From the NCBI RefSeq assembly GCF_022024175.1, contig NZ_CP091794.1:3162001-3226000 (forward strand): 64,000 bases of DNA. The letters are read 5' to 3'. The DNA is from Prevotella communis (GTDB lineage Bacteria; Bacteroidota; Bacteroidia; Bacteroidales; Bacteroidaceae). Under the pieces are notes generated by a model that ran no database searches, was not told the origin of the DNA, and saw only the letters and a list, made by a program, of their open reading frames with translations. Positions 1-7,933 of the stretch are shown piece by piece. Within the stretch, counting starts at the first letter, position 1, and each line of letters starts with the position of its first letter. The position numbers were made by a program, and so were the translations under genes.

Positions 1-903
1 TGGAACTGGCAAGGCCCGAAGCAGGAAGGTTCTCCTGCCACCAACTGGGAGATTGCAGAGGTGGCACGTAAGACCAGTGCCGCCTTCACAGAAAAAGGGC
101 TCACCACACAGATCATGGTCAATGAATCGAGCGACCTGCGCTGTCTGTTGGGCGTCTACAAGACCTCATGGGAGCGTGGCAACGCCATTGCGTCGTTCTG
201 GTCGAAAGACAGTACGGCGACCTATCTGGGCGACACGCCCCTGGTGCCTCGCCTGATGCTGGCTCACAGCTATTGGACAAACACGCCCGTACCTTATATG
301 AAGAAGATTCGCCAGGATCTGCACAAGACGCTGAAGAAATACAATGCCAAGTTCTGGCAGTCGGAGATCTGCATCATGAGCAATGACGAGGAGATTGGAG
401 GTGGCGGTGGATATGACTTCTCCATGAAGACGGCTCTCTATGTGGCTCGCATCATTCATCATGACCTCTGTTATGCCAATGCAGAGAGTTGGTCATGGTG
501 GCGTGCCTGTGGTGGCAACTATAAGGACGGACTCATCCGTGTGTTCGACCGCAGACATCAGGCAAGAGACAGCCGGTTGATGTGGGCACTGGGCAACTAC
601 AGTCGCTTTGTGCGTCCTGGTGCCGTGCGCTACGACATCTCTTCAAAGGAAAAGGAAGATCCCTACGGCGTGATGGTCTCGGCCTATCAGAACAAAGACG
701 GCTCATGGGTCGTCGTGGCTATCAACTACAGCGAGCAGGAGAAACCCGTCTCCTTCAATGTAGGCAGGAGTTCGGCTTCGCCCACCTGGCAGCCCTATCG
801 TACCAGCGATGCTGAAGGCGAGACGCTCAAGCCCCTCGCCCCTTGCGATGGAACAGCGACCCTTGCTCCTCGTAGCATTACAACATTTGTAAGTGAAAAG
901 TGA
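1..903 (+). CDS. GH30-like glycoside hydrolase (3' part)
   Basis: The reading frame is open from base 1, so the gene starts left of the window; 300 residues are visible. The first residues (WNWQGPKQEG) fit the stretch after the acid/base motif of the GH30 / endo-beta-1,6-galactanase-like family, so the acid/base Glu probably lies just outside. WQSEICIM, with Glu122 of the visible part, is the likely nucleophile strand. SWSWWRACGG and a C-terminal beta domain (YGVMVSAYQNKDGSWVVVAINYS) follow, as expected for GH30. It probably acts outside the cytoplasm on plant polysaccharide, together with the GH35 enzyme 92 bases downstream on the same strand. Its last codons and stop lie in an interspersed repeat. 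The exact subfamily and substrate cannot be told. Confidence 0.72.
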   Translation, partial: WNWQGPKQEGSPATNWEIAEVARKTSAAFTEKGLTTQIMVNESSDLRCLLGVYKTSWERGNAIASFWSKDSTATYLGDTPLVPRLMLAHSYWTNTPVPYMKKIRQDLHKTLKKYNAKFWQSEICIMSNDEEIGGGGGYDFSMKTALYVARIIHHDLCYANAESWSWWRACGGNYKDGLIRVFDRRHQARDSRLMWALGNYSRFVRPGAVRYDISSKEKEDPYGVMVSAYQNKDGSWVVVAINYSEQEKPVSFNVGRSSASPTWQPYRTSDAEGETLKPLAPCDGTATLAPRSITTFVSEK

Positions 904-977
904 ATAGTGAAAAGTGAATAATTTCTTTTAGTCGCGAAGCTTTGTAAAAGCGAGCAGAGCTAGAGCGGCTACCGCAT
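891..977 (+). repeat. Interspersed repeat, GTGAAAA head and GCGGCTACCGC tail
   Basis: Tandem TGAAAAGTGAA-type units (891-920) are followed by AATTTCTT, a variable middle and AGCGGCTACCGCA (963-976). The closest relative in the window is the copy between sufC and sufD (31985-32065), which has the same head, AATTTCTT block and tail. The head supplies the stop codon of the GH30-like gene. It fills the space before the GH35 gene. Confidence 0.7.
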
Positions 978-995
978 GAATTAATAATAAAAACG

Positions 996-3404
996 ATGAA
1001 GAAACTATTGAAGCATCTTGCCCTTGCGGCATTGTTGATGGCAGCACCTGCTACGATGCAGGCGGCTGGCAAGCCTGGCACATTTACTACGGGCGACAAG
1101 ACCTTCTTGTTGAATGGTAAGCCATTCGTAGTGAAAGCTGCCGAGGTACACTACCCTCGTATTCCTCGTCCCTATTGGGAGCACCGCATCCAGATGTGTA
1201 AGGCTCTGGGCATGAACACGGTGTGTATCTATGTATTCTGGAATATCCATGAGCAGAAAGAAGGCCAGTTTGATTTCACAGGCAATAACGACGTGGCCGA
1301 GTTCTGTCGTATCGCCCAGAAAAACGGCATGTATGTCATCGTGCGCCCTGGTCCCTATGTGTGTGCAGAATGGGAGATGGGCGGTCTGCCCTGGTGGCTG
1401 CTGAAGAAGAAGGATATCAAGCTTCGCGAACGCGACCCATACTTTATGGAGCGCGTAAAAATCTTCGAGCAGAAGGTGGGTGAGCAACTGGCTCCGCTGA
1501 CCATCCAGAAGGGCGGTCCTATCATCATGGTTCAGGTAGAGAACGAGTACGGCTCGTATGGTGAGGACAAGCCTTATGTCAGTGAGATTCGTGACTGTCT
1601 GCGTGGCATCTATGGCAAGGAACTGGCATTGTTCCAGTGCGACTGGTCTTCCAACTTCGAGAAGAACGGCCTTGACGACCTGACATGGACCATGAACTTT
1701 GGCACAGGCGCCAACATCGACCAGCAGTTCCGCCGTCTTGGCCAGCTGCGTCCCAATGCCCCGAAGATGTGCTCAGAGTTCTGGAGCGGCTGGTTCGACA
1801 AATGGGGAGCACGCCACGAGACACGTCCTGCCAAGGATATGGTGGAGGGTATGGACGAGATGCTCTCAAAAGGTATCAGCTTCTCGCTCTACATGACTCA
1901 TGGTGGCACCTCGTTCGGCCACTGGGCTGGTGCCAACTCGCCAGGCTTTGCCCCCGACGTGACCAGCTATGACTATGATGCGCCCATCAACGAGTACGGT
2001 CATGCCACACCAAAGTTCTGGGAACTGCGCAAGATGATGGAGAAATACAACGACGGCAAGAAGATGCCCGCTGTGCCTAAGGCTCCAATGTCCATCATCA
2101 CCGTGCCTAAGTTCGAGCTGACGGAGTTCGCGCCCTTCATAGCCGCCATGACCAAGCCCGTCAATGGCACGCCCAAAACCTTCGAGGAGATGGACATGGG
2201 CTGGGGCACGATGATGTACTCAACCCGCCTGCCCGAGATAACATCGCAGAGTGTGCTCACCGGCGAGTTCCACGACTTTGCCCAAGTGTTTATCGACAAA
2301 AAATATATCGGCAAGATTGACCGTGTGAAGAACGAAAAGTCGCTTACCATCCCCGCCGTTAAGGAGGGTGCCGAACTTATTATTATCGTCGAAGGCATGG
2401 GGCGCATCAACTTCGGTCGTGCCATCAAGGACTTTAAGGGCATCGTCGGCGACGTGACGTTGACAACGGAGAAAAACGACATTGAGATGGTGCTGACGCC
2501 AAAGAACTGGATGAATGTGGCCATCCCCGATGACTACAAGACAGCCACGAAGGCACTTGACATGGTAAAGGGCGTCAACGACCAGGTAGCTGCCGGCAAG
2601 GCGAAAGGTAGTGTTCCTGCACTCGCCTTTACACAGGGCTATGAGGGCTCGAAGAAACTTGGCGACATCATGAAACCCGGCTACCACCGCGGCTACTTCA
2701 ACCTGAAGAAGGTGGGCGACACCTTCCTGAACTTCGAGACATGGGGCAAGGGACAGGTCTATGTGAATGGTCATGCCATGGGCCGCATCTGGAGCATCGG
2801 TCCGCAACAGACGCTCTATGTGCCCGGTTGCTGGCTGAAGAAGGGCAAGAACGAGATTATCGTACTCGATATCGTTGGTCCTAAGGAGGCTGTGGTATGG
2901 GGCCAGGCTGAGCCTGAACTCAACAAACTGCAGCTGGAGAAGAGCAATAAGCACAACAACATAGGCGACAAGCCCGACCTCAACAGTGCAACTCCTGTAG
3001 CTACCGGTGCCTTCAAGGCTGGAAACGGCTGGCAGACCATCCAGTTTGGTAAGACCGCAAAGGGTCGCTACCTCGCCATCGAATGTCTCTCAACACAGAA
3101 GGACGGCGAACGTGTGGCCATTGCTGAGCTCTACCTGCAGGGACAGGACGGCAAGCGTCTGTCGCGTGAACCGTGGAAGACGAAGTATGCCAACTCTGAG
3201 GATGAGGGGGGCAACCACTTAGGCGATAAAGTCTTCGACCTGCAGGAGTCAACCTACTGGCAGACAGAGAAGGGGGCATCGGCACCCCACCTCTTGGTGA
3301 TTGACCTCGGCTCAGAGCAGACAGTCAATGCGCTGGAGTATCTGCCACGAGCAGAACAAGGAGCACCAGGTTCTATCAAAAATTTCAAGGTGTACGTCTA
3401 TTAA
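996..3404 (+). CDS. GH35 beta-galactosidase, exported
   Basis: An 802-residue retaining beta-galactosidase that removes terminal beta-galactosyl residues from plant or host glycans. A signal peptide (about residues 1-23, ending MQAA) sends it out of the cytoplasm. The GH35 barrel starts at FLLNGKPF and contains RPGPYVCAEWEMGG; the acid/base is Glu184 in VENEYG and the nucleophile Glu261 in CSEFWSGW. Beta-sandwich domains follow, and the last about 140 residues look like an F5/8 type C (discoidin) carbohydrate-binding domain. The ATG after the upstream repeat was chosen because it is followed directly by the signal peptide. It probably forms one locus with the GH30-like gene before it; a stem-loop follows its stop. 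Confidence 0.9.
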   Translation: MKKLLKHLALAALLMAAPATMQAAGKPGTFTTGDKTFLLNGKPFVVKAAEVHYPRIPRPYWEHRIQMCKALGMNTVCIYVFWNIHEQKEGQFDFTGNNDVAEFCRIAQKNGMYVIVRPGPYVCAEWEMGGLPWWLLKKKDIKLRERDPYFMERVKIFEQKVGEQLAPLTIQKGGPIIMVQVENEYGSYGEDKPYVSEIRDCLRGIYGKELALFQCDWSSNFEKNGLDDLTWTMNFGTGANIDQQFRRLGQLRPNAPKMCSEFWSGWFDKWGARHETRPAKDMVEGMDEMLSKGISFSLYMTHGGTSFGHWAGANSPGFAPDVTSYDYDAPINEYGHATPKFWELRKMMEKYNDGKKMPAVPKAPMSIITVPKFELTEFAPFIAAMTKPVNGTPKTFEEMDMGWGTMMYSTRLPEITSQSVLTGEFHDFAQVFIDKKYIGKIDRVKNEKSLTIPAVKEGAELIIIVEGMGRINFGRAIKDFKGIVGDVTLTTEKNDIEMVLTPKNWMNVAIPDDYKTATKALDMVKGVNDQVAAGKAKGSVPALAFTQGYEGSKKLGDIMKPGYHRGYFNLKKVGDTFLNFETWGKGQVYVNGHAMGRIWSIGPQQTLYVPGCWLKKGKNEIIVLDIVGPKEAVVWGQAEPELNKLQLEKSNKHNNIGDKPDLNSATPVATGAFKAGNGWQTIQFGKTAKGRYLAIECLSTQKDGERVAIAELYLQGQDGKRLSREPWKTKYANSEDEGGNHLGDKVFDLQESTYWQTEKGASAPHLLVIDLGSEQTVNALEYLPRAEQGAPGSIKNFKVYVY

Positions 3405-3412
3405 TATTCTAT

Positions 3413-3447
3413 AAAATGGCCAGCAGAAAATTTCTGCTGTCCATTTT
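3413..3447 (+). terminator. Stem-loop after GH35 gene
   Basis: Two 17-base arms (3413-3429 and 3431-3447) are complementary with one mismatch; the core is CAGCAGAAA / TTTCTGCTG. It begins eight bases after the GH35 stop codon and the right arm ends in TTTT. It separates the GH35 gene from the AraC-type regulator. Confidence 0.6.
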
Positions 3448-3460
3448 CACTCATTATTTT

Positions 3461-3491
3461 TTTGATTTTTCCTTTTTTTTCTGTACCTTTG
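3461..3491 (+). promoter_or_regulatory. Promoter of the AraC-type regulator
   Basis: TTTG (3461-3464), 19 bases, then TACCTTTG (3484-3491): a full match to the Bacteroidota -33/-7 consensus. The -7 box ends 26 bases before the chosen ATG at 3518, which argues against the longer reading frame that starts inside the upstream stem-loop. Confidence 0.75.
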
Positions 3492-3517
3492 TAACCATAA
3501 AAATCCAAATACACGAA

Positions 3518-4390
3518 ATGGACAAAATTCAAGAAACCAATATTCACATCATTAAGCGCTACTGCAAAGATCACTACATCGATAACGATCTGTTCTTGAT
3601 TGACAATATCAAACGTATCCCCATTCCGGATTCTGCACGCCGCACAAACTTTATTATTATAGGTATGTGCACCCAAGGAGAAGCAAAGTATACAGTAGAC
3701 ACACGTGAGTTTACCGTTCGTGCTGGCGAGACATTTATTGTTTCCGAACGCCATGTCATCAACCAGTTCACCCTCTCAGACGACTTCGTGGCTATGAGTA
3801 TGGTGATATCTGTGAATTTCTTCCATGATATTATACGTAACGTCAGCGAGATGTCTGCCCTGTTCCTCTATTCACGCAACCATCCTGTGATGCGATTTGA
3901 CAAAAAGGAGCAAACAGTATTCAGAAACTATTTCGACGCCATCGACAGACGTATTTCAGACAAGGGTAATCATTTCCAGAAAGAACTGATCAGAGTGCTG
4001 ATGCTGGCTATGTTCTACGACCTGAGCAACGTTATCTATCGCAATCGCAAGGGAAAGGAGAAGAAACAGTCACGTCCAGACGCCATCTTCACACAATTCA
4101 TCAAGTTGGTGGAAGCGCACTGCAAGACAGAACGCCGCGTGAGCTGGTACGCCCAACAACTGGGTATTACTGCAAAATATCTGTCGGAGGCCGTGAAACA
4201 TGTAAGCTGTCGCACGCCCAACGAGTGGATTGACAACTACGTCACACTGGAGATGCGCGTACTGCTGAAGAATACCACAAAGCCCATCAAGGACATCGCC
4301 AAAGAGATGAATTTCCCCAATCAGTCGTTCCTTGGAAAATACTTCAAGGAAAACGTGGGTATGAGTCCGTCAAAATATCGCAAATCCTAA
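3518..4390 (+). CDS. AraC-family transcriptional regulator
   Basis: A 290-residue regulator. The N-terminal half looks like an AraC cupin-type ligand-binding domain (GEAKYTVDTREFTVRAGETFIV). The C-terminal about 95 residues hold two helix-turn-helix units, the second ending in the family signature IKDIAKEMNFPNQSFLGKYF...GMSPSKYRKS. The frame is open further upstream, but that part would be read from a terminator and the promoter, so the ATG at 3518 is preferred. It probably controls a nearby glycan locus, the GH30/GH35 genes being the closest candidates; the ligand is unknown. It is convergent with the DUF3109 gene, whose stop lies one base away. Confidence 0.85.
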   Translation: MDKIQETNIHIIKRYCKDHYIDNDLFLIDNIKRIPIPDSARRTNFIIIGMCTQGEAKYTVDTREFTVRAGETFIVSERHVINQFTLSDDFVAMSMVISVNFFHDIIRNVSEMSALFLYSRNHPVMRFDKKEQTVFRNYFDAIDRRISDKGNHFQKELIRVLMLAMFYDLSNVIYRNRKGKEKKQSRPDAIFTQFIKLVEAHCKTERRVSWYAQQLGITAKYLSEAVKHVSCRTPNEWIDNYVTLEMRVLLKNTTKPIKDIAKEMNFPNQSFLGKYFKENVGMSPSKYRKS

Positions 4391-4391
4391 A

Positions 4392-5000
4392 TCACAGGTA
4401 ACCCTGCTGCTTCAAATCTGAAGCCACATCAAAGAGTTCCTGATACCACTGCTCGCCAAAACGGCGCACCAGCGGACCTTTTAAGAACTGATAAACGGGA
4501 AGGTGAAGAGCCTTCCCTTTTTCACGCCCACACTTACAGATATCCCATTGATGATAGTTCAGGGCCACAGTACCATCAGAGAATGTCTTCTCGCGGATAG
4601 GATACAAGGCACAACTGATGGGCTTGCAAATCTTCTCTAAAGCGCAGAGGCAACAGTGTCCGACGGTTTTCCCTTCAGTTAATGTCAGGTCATCATAGAA
4701 AGTAAACACGCAGTCCTTACCTCCAACGATACTCGTCACCAGGTCACCTTCCTGATCAGTATAGGCCACGCCCTGCTTATCAAGCACAGCCTGAGCAGAA
4801 GCACTTAGCTTGCTCCATACCCCTTCCACATGATTCTCTATCTCCATCACCTCGTCAAGGGTGACGGGAGCACCGGCATCGCCTTCGATACAACAGGCAC
4901 CCTTGCATACCTCAAGGTCACAACAGAATTCTTCCGTCAGGATATCCGACGAGATCAGTACACCAGCAACTTCTAATATAGGGGGGAGTTTGTTTACCAT
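4392..5000 (-). CDS. DUF3109 family protein, cysteine-rich
   Basis: A 202-residue protein of the DUF3109 type, function unknown. Cysteines cluster in FCCDLEVCKGACC near the N terminus, in GHCCLCALEKICKPISCALYPI and in DICKCGREKG, which suggests a bound metal or iron-sulfur cluster; that is inference. There is no signal peptide or membrane segment, so it should be cytoplasmic. The ATG at 5000 overlaps the last seven bases of ung, which fits translational coupling; a longer frame would run further into ung. It is the last gene of the gpmI-HD-ung-DUF3109 operon. Confidence 0.8.
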   Translation of the reverse strand: MVNKLPPILEVAGVLISSDILTEEFCCDLEVCKGACCIEGDAGAPVTLDEVMEIENHVEGVWSKLSASAQAVLDKQGVAYTDQEGDLVTSIVGGKDCVFTFYDDLTLTEGKTVGHCCLCALEKICKPISCALYPIREKTFSDGTVALNYHQWDICKCGREKGKALHLPVYQFLKGPLVRRFGEQWYQELFDVASDLKQQGYL

Positions 5001-5659
5001 ACGATTGGGGTTATACCATTTTCCTGGAGATAGGCATTGCAACGCGAGAACTGATGCTGTCCGAACCAGCCACCACGATTAGCACTCAATGGAGAAGGAT
5101 GCACAGACTCCAGGATCAGGTTCTTCTGTTTATCTATCATATAGGCCTTTGAACGGGCAAAACCGCCCCAAAGCATATAGACCAGATGTTCACGCTCTGT
5201 TGCCAGCGCCTTGATAGCCGCATCCGTAAAATTCTGCCATCCCAGCGTACTGTGGCTATTTGCCATATGGGCACGCACGGTCAATGTAGCGTTGAGCAAC
5301 AACACGCCCTGTTCTGCCCAGCGTGTCAGGTTTCCCGTAGGTGGTACAGGCGTACCGAGGTCATCCTGTATCTCCTTGAATATATTGATAAGAGAAGGAG
5401 GGAACGCAACACCATCCTGCACAGAGAAACTCAATCCGTGAGCCTGTCCTGGCTCGTGATAAGGGTCTTGGCCGATGATAACAACCCTCACCTGATCAAA
5501 CGGACAGAGATTAAAGGCATTGAAAATCAGTTTTCCTGGCGGATAACACGTACCTGCCATATACTCCTGTCGCACCTTGTCTGTAAGCCCCACGAAATAG
5601 GGCTTCTCAAACTCTCCTTGCAGATGTCGTTTCCACGACTCCTCTATCTGTATATTCAT
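4994..5659 (-). CDS. ung: Uracil-DNA glycosylase, family 1
   Basis: A 221-residue DNA repair enzyme that cuts uracil out of DNA and starts base excision repair. The water-activating motif GQDPYHEPGQAHGLSFSV, with catalytic Asp65, and the leucine-loop motif HPSPLSANRGGWFG with its histidine are both intact. Length is typical for the family. It overlaps the HD-domain gene by four bases (ATGA) and the DUF3109 gene by seven, so the three are translated from one message. Confidence 0.97.
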   Translation of the reverse strand: MNIQIEESWKRHLQGEFEKPYFVGLTDKVRQEYMAGTCYPPGKLIFNAFNLCPFDQVRVVIIGQDPYHEPGQAHGLSFSVQDGVAFPPSLINIFKEIQDDLGTPVPPTGNLTRWAEQGVLLLNATLTVRAHMANSHSTLGWQNFTDAAIKALATEREHLVYMLWGGFARSKAYMIDKQKNLILESVHPSPLSANRGGWFGQHQFSRCNAYLQENGITPIVW

Positions 5660-6264
5660 AATAACTTATATATATCATCTATCATCTCCTGAGGAAGTGC
5701 CAGTCGTGGGTCATCACTATGGGCATTAATAGCCTCAAGAAAATGTGGCATTTCTTCCCTATATACCTCCTTCATGTGGTTATTTGAAGCGTTACCGTGC
5801 GTAAAAGAATAGGTAACGTTAGCCAGTCGGTCGGCCAGTTTCAGAAAAGGTGCATAGGGCGTTTCACGAATACCTTGATAGTAACGCTCGCCGGCTCTCT
5901 CAGCACGTGTTCGTCCTTTGTCATTAGTCAACGCATATACCATCTCTGCTGCGATATAGGCCTGGTCAGCGTCCATAAACAGTTGAGCAGCCTTTGTCAC
6001 ATCATTATACGTCATTCGTGCATCCTCGATGCTGTCATGATAGAAAGCACCAAAGAAAAGAGGTACGAAATCGTGCTCGCTCTGGCACACGAGATATCCG
6101 TACTTGAATACGGATTCAGCCACCATGTCAAGGTGGAACCCATAAGGGTGCACCTTGTCATAGTGCTGATTCACGCTCTCGTGCAACATGTGTGCACGGT
6201 CTCTTACCTCTTCGATATCGAGCTTGTGTTTTTCAATACAAGCTTGAAACTCCTGTTGAGTCAT
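5656..6264 (-). CDS. HD-domain phosphohydrolase resembling the SpoT hydrolase domain
   Basis: A 202-residue cytoplasmic protein. It carries an HD motif (HDSIED, residues 76-81) preceded by HPYGFH, and a second acidic motif KLADRLANV (142-150) that closely resembles the KLADRLHN motif of RelA/SpoT hydrolase domains and of stand-alone alarmone hydrolases. No synthetase or regulatory domain is present. A role in hydrolysing (p)ppGpp or another nucleotide is plausible but unproven. It lies between gpmI (one-base overlap, TAATG) and ung (four-base overlap). Confidence 0.75.
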   Translation of the reverse strand: MTQQEFQACIEKHKLDIEEVRDRAHMLHESVNQHYDKVHPYGFHLDMVAESVFKYGYLVCQSEHDFVPLFFGAFYHDSIEDARMTYNDVTKAAQLFMDADQAYIAAEMVYALTNDKGRTRAERAGERYYQGIRETPYAPFLKLADRLANVTYSFTHGNASNNHMKEVYREEMPHFLEAINAHSDDPRLALPQEMIDDIYKLL

Positions 6265-7784
6265 TAGTCACAAATCAGGTTTTCACCAGTCATATCCTGT
6301 GGCTGCTCCAGTCCCATGATATGCAGGATAGAGGGAGCCACGTCAGCCAAGCGACCATCCTTCACGGTAGCCGAATTATTATTGGTTACATAGATGAATG
6401 GCACAGGATTCAGTGAGTGAGCGGTGTTAGGAGTACCATCGGCATTGATAGCGTTGTCGGCATTACCGTGGTCGGCAATGATGATAGCCTCGTAATCGTT
6501 AGCCTTAGCAGCCTCGATCACATCCTTCACGCAGTTGTCAACAGCCCATACGGCCTTGGCGATAGCGTTGTAGACACCTGTATGACCCACCATATCACCA
6601 TTAGCGAAATTTACAACGATGAAGTCGTACTTTGCCTCATTGATGGCGGCCACCAACTTATCCTTTACCTCATAAGCACTCATCTCGGGCTTCAGGTCGT
6701 AGGTAGCCACCTTTGGAGAGGGAACCAGAATACGGTCCTCACCCTCGTAGGGCTGCTCGCGACCACCATTGAAGAAGAAGGTTACGTGGGCATACTTCTC
6801 TGTCTCAGCGGTATGCAACTGCTTCTTGCCCTGCTGTGAGAGGTATTCACCCAGTGTATTCTCAACATTCTCCTTGGGGAAGAGGATGTGTACGCCAGTA
6901 AAGCTGGCATCGTATGGCGTCATGCAGTAGTACTGCAGACCAGGAACAGTCTTCATACCCTGCTCAGGCATATCCTGCTGGGTTAATACGATGGTGAGCT
7001 CCTTGGCACGGTCGTTACGGAAGTTGATGAAGATAACCACGTCGCCCTCCTCGATACAACCATTCACAGTGCTGTTATGGATAGGCTTGATGAACTCGTC
7101 AGTAACACCTTCTGCATAGCTCTCTTCTACGGCCTTCACCATGTCGGTAGCCTGCTTACCAGTGCCATTCACAATCAGGTCATAACCTTCCTTCACGCGC
7201 TCCCAACGCTTATCACGGTCCATCGCATAGAAACGACCTACGATAGAAGCGATAGCTGCGTCGTTGTCGGCGCAAACCTTAGTAACCTGCTCGATGAAGC
7301 CCTTACCACTCTTGGGGTCTGTATCACGACCGTCCATGAAACAGTGAACGAATGTCTGGTTCTTCAGACCGTAGTGCTTACCTACCTCAATGAGTTTGAA
7401 CAGGTGTTCCAAAGAAGAGTGTACACCACCATCAGAGCAGAGACCCATCAGGTGCAGTTTCTTATTGTTCTCCTTGGCATAGGTATAAGCGGCCTTCACC
7501 TGAGGATTCTCTACAATAGAGCCATCCTTGCAGGCACGGTTAATCTTTACAAGATCCTGATAAACAATACGTCCGGCACCGATATTGAGGTGTCCCACCT
7601 CAGAGTTACCCATCTGTCCGTCGGGCAGACCTACATCCTCACCAGAGGCCTGAAGTTGAGAGTGAGCCGATGTAGCTGTCAACAAATCAAGGTAAGGTGT
7701 TGGAGTATTGAAAATCACATCACCCTTACCATGCTTACCGATTCCCCATCCATCGAGAATCATCAAAAGTGCTTTCTTTGCCAT
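6264..7784 (-). CDS. gpmI: 2,3-bisphosphoglycerate-independent phosphoglycerate mutase
   Basis: A 506-residue glycolytic enzyme that interconverts 3- and 2-phosphoglycerate using two metal ions. MILDGWG near the N terminus supplies a metal ligand (Asp11), and [15 protein letters not shown] carries the phosphoserine nucleophile Ser61. Metal-binding motifs near the C terminus ([19 protein letters not shown]) are intact. Length is typical. It is the first gene of a four-gene minus-strand operon, with a -7 box 64 bases upstream of its ATG. Confidence 0.97.
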   Translation of the reverse strand: MAKKALLMILDGWGIGKHGKGDVIFNTPTPYLDLLTATSAHSQLQASGEDVGLPDGQMGNSEVGHLNIGAGRIVYQDLVKINRACKDGSIVENPQVKAAYTYAKENNKKLHLMGLCSDGGVHSSLEHLFKLIEVGKHYGLKNQTFVHCFMDGRDTDPKSGKGFIEQVTKVCADNDAAIASIVGRFYAMDRDKRWERVKEGYDLIVNGTGKQATDMVKAVEESYAEGVTDEFIKPIHNSTVNGCIEEGDVVIFINFRNDRAKELTIVLTQQDMPEQGMKTVPGLQYYCMTPYDASFTGVHILFPKENVENTLGEYLSQQGKKQLHTAETEKYAHVTFFFNGGREQPYEGEDRILVPSPKVATYDLKPEMSAYEVKDKLVAAINEAKYDFIVVNFANGDMVGHTGVYNAIAKAVWAVDNCVKDVIEAAKANDYEAIIIADHGNADNAINADGTPNTAHSLNPVPFIYVTNNNSATVKDGRLADVAPSILHIMGLEQPQDMTGENLICD

Positions 7785-7847
7785 AATTTAATGCTTGATT
7801 ATATATGATATTATTCCTTTTTCACCTTATTATATTATAAACGGCTG

Positions 7848-7855
7848 CAAAATTA
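7848..7855 (-). promoter_or_regulatory. -7 promoter element of the gpmI operon
   Basis: TAATTTTG on the minus strand, 64 bases before the gpmI ATG. I see no convincing -33 TTTG at the usual distance, so confidence is moderate. Confidence 0.5.
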
Positions 7856-7933
7856 ACAATAAAATTCCGCATTCAGACCTTTTTATGCAATTTTCTGACT
7901 TTTCTTAGGTTAAAAGTGATGCATCTTCATTAC

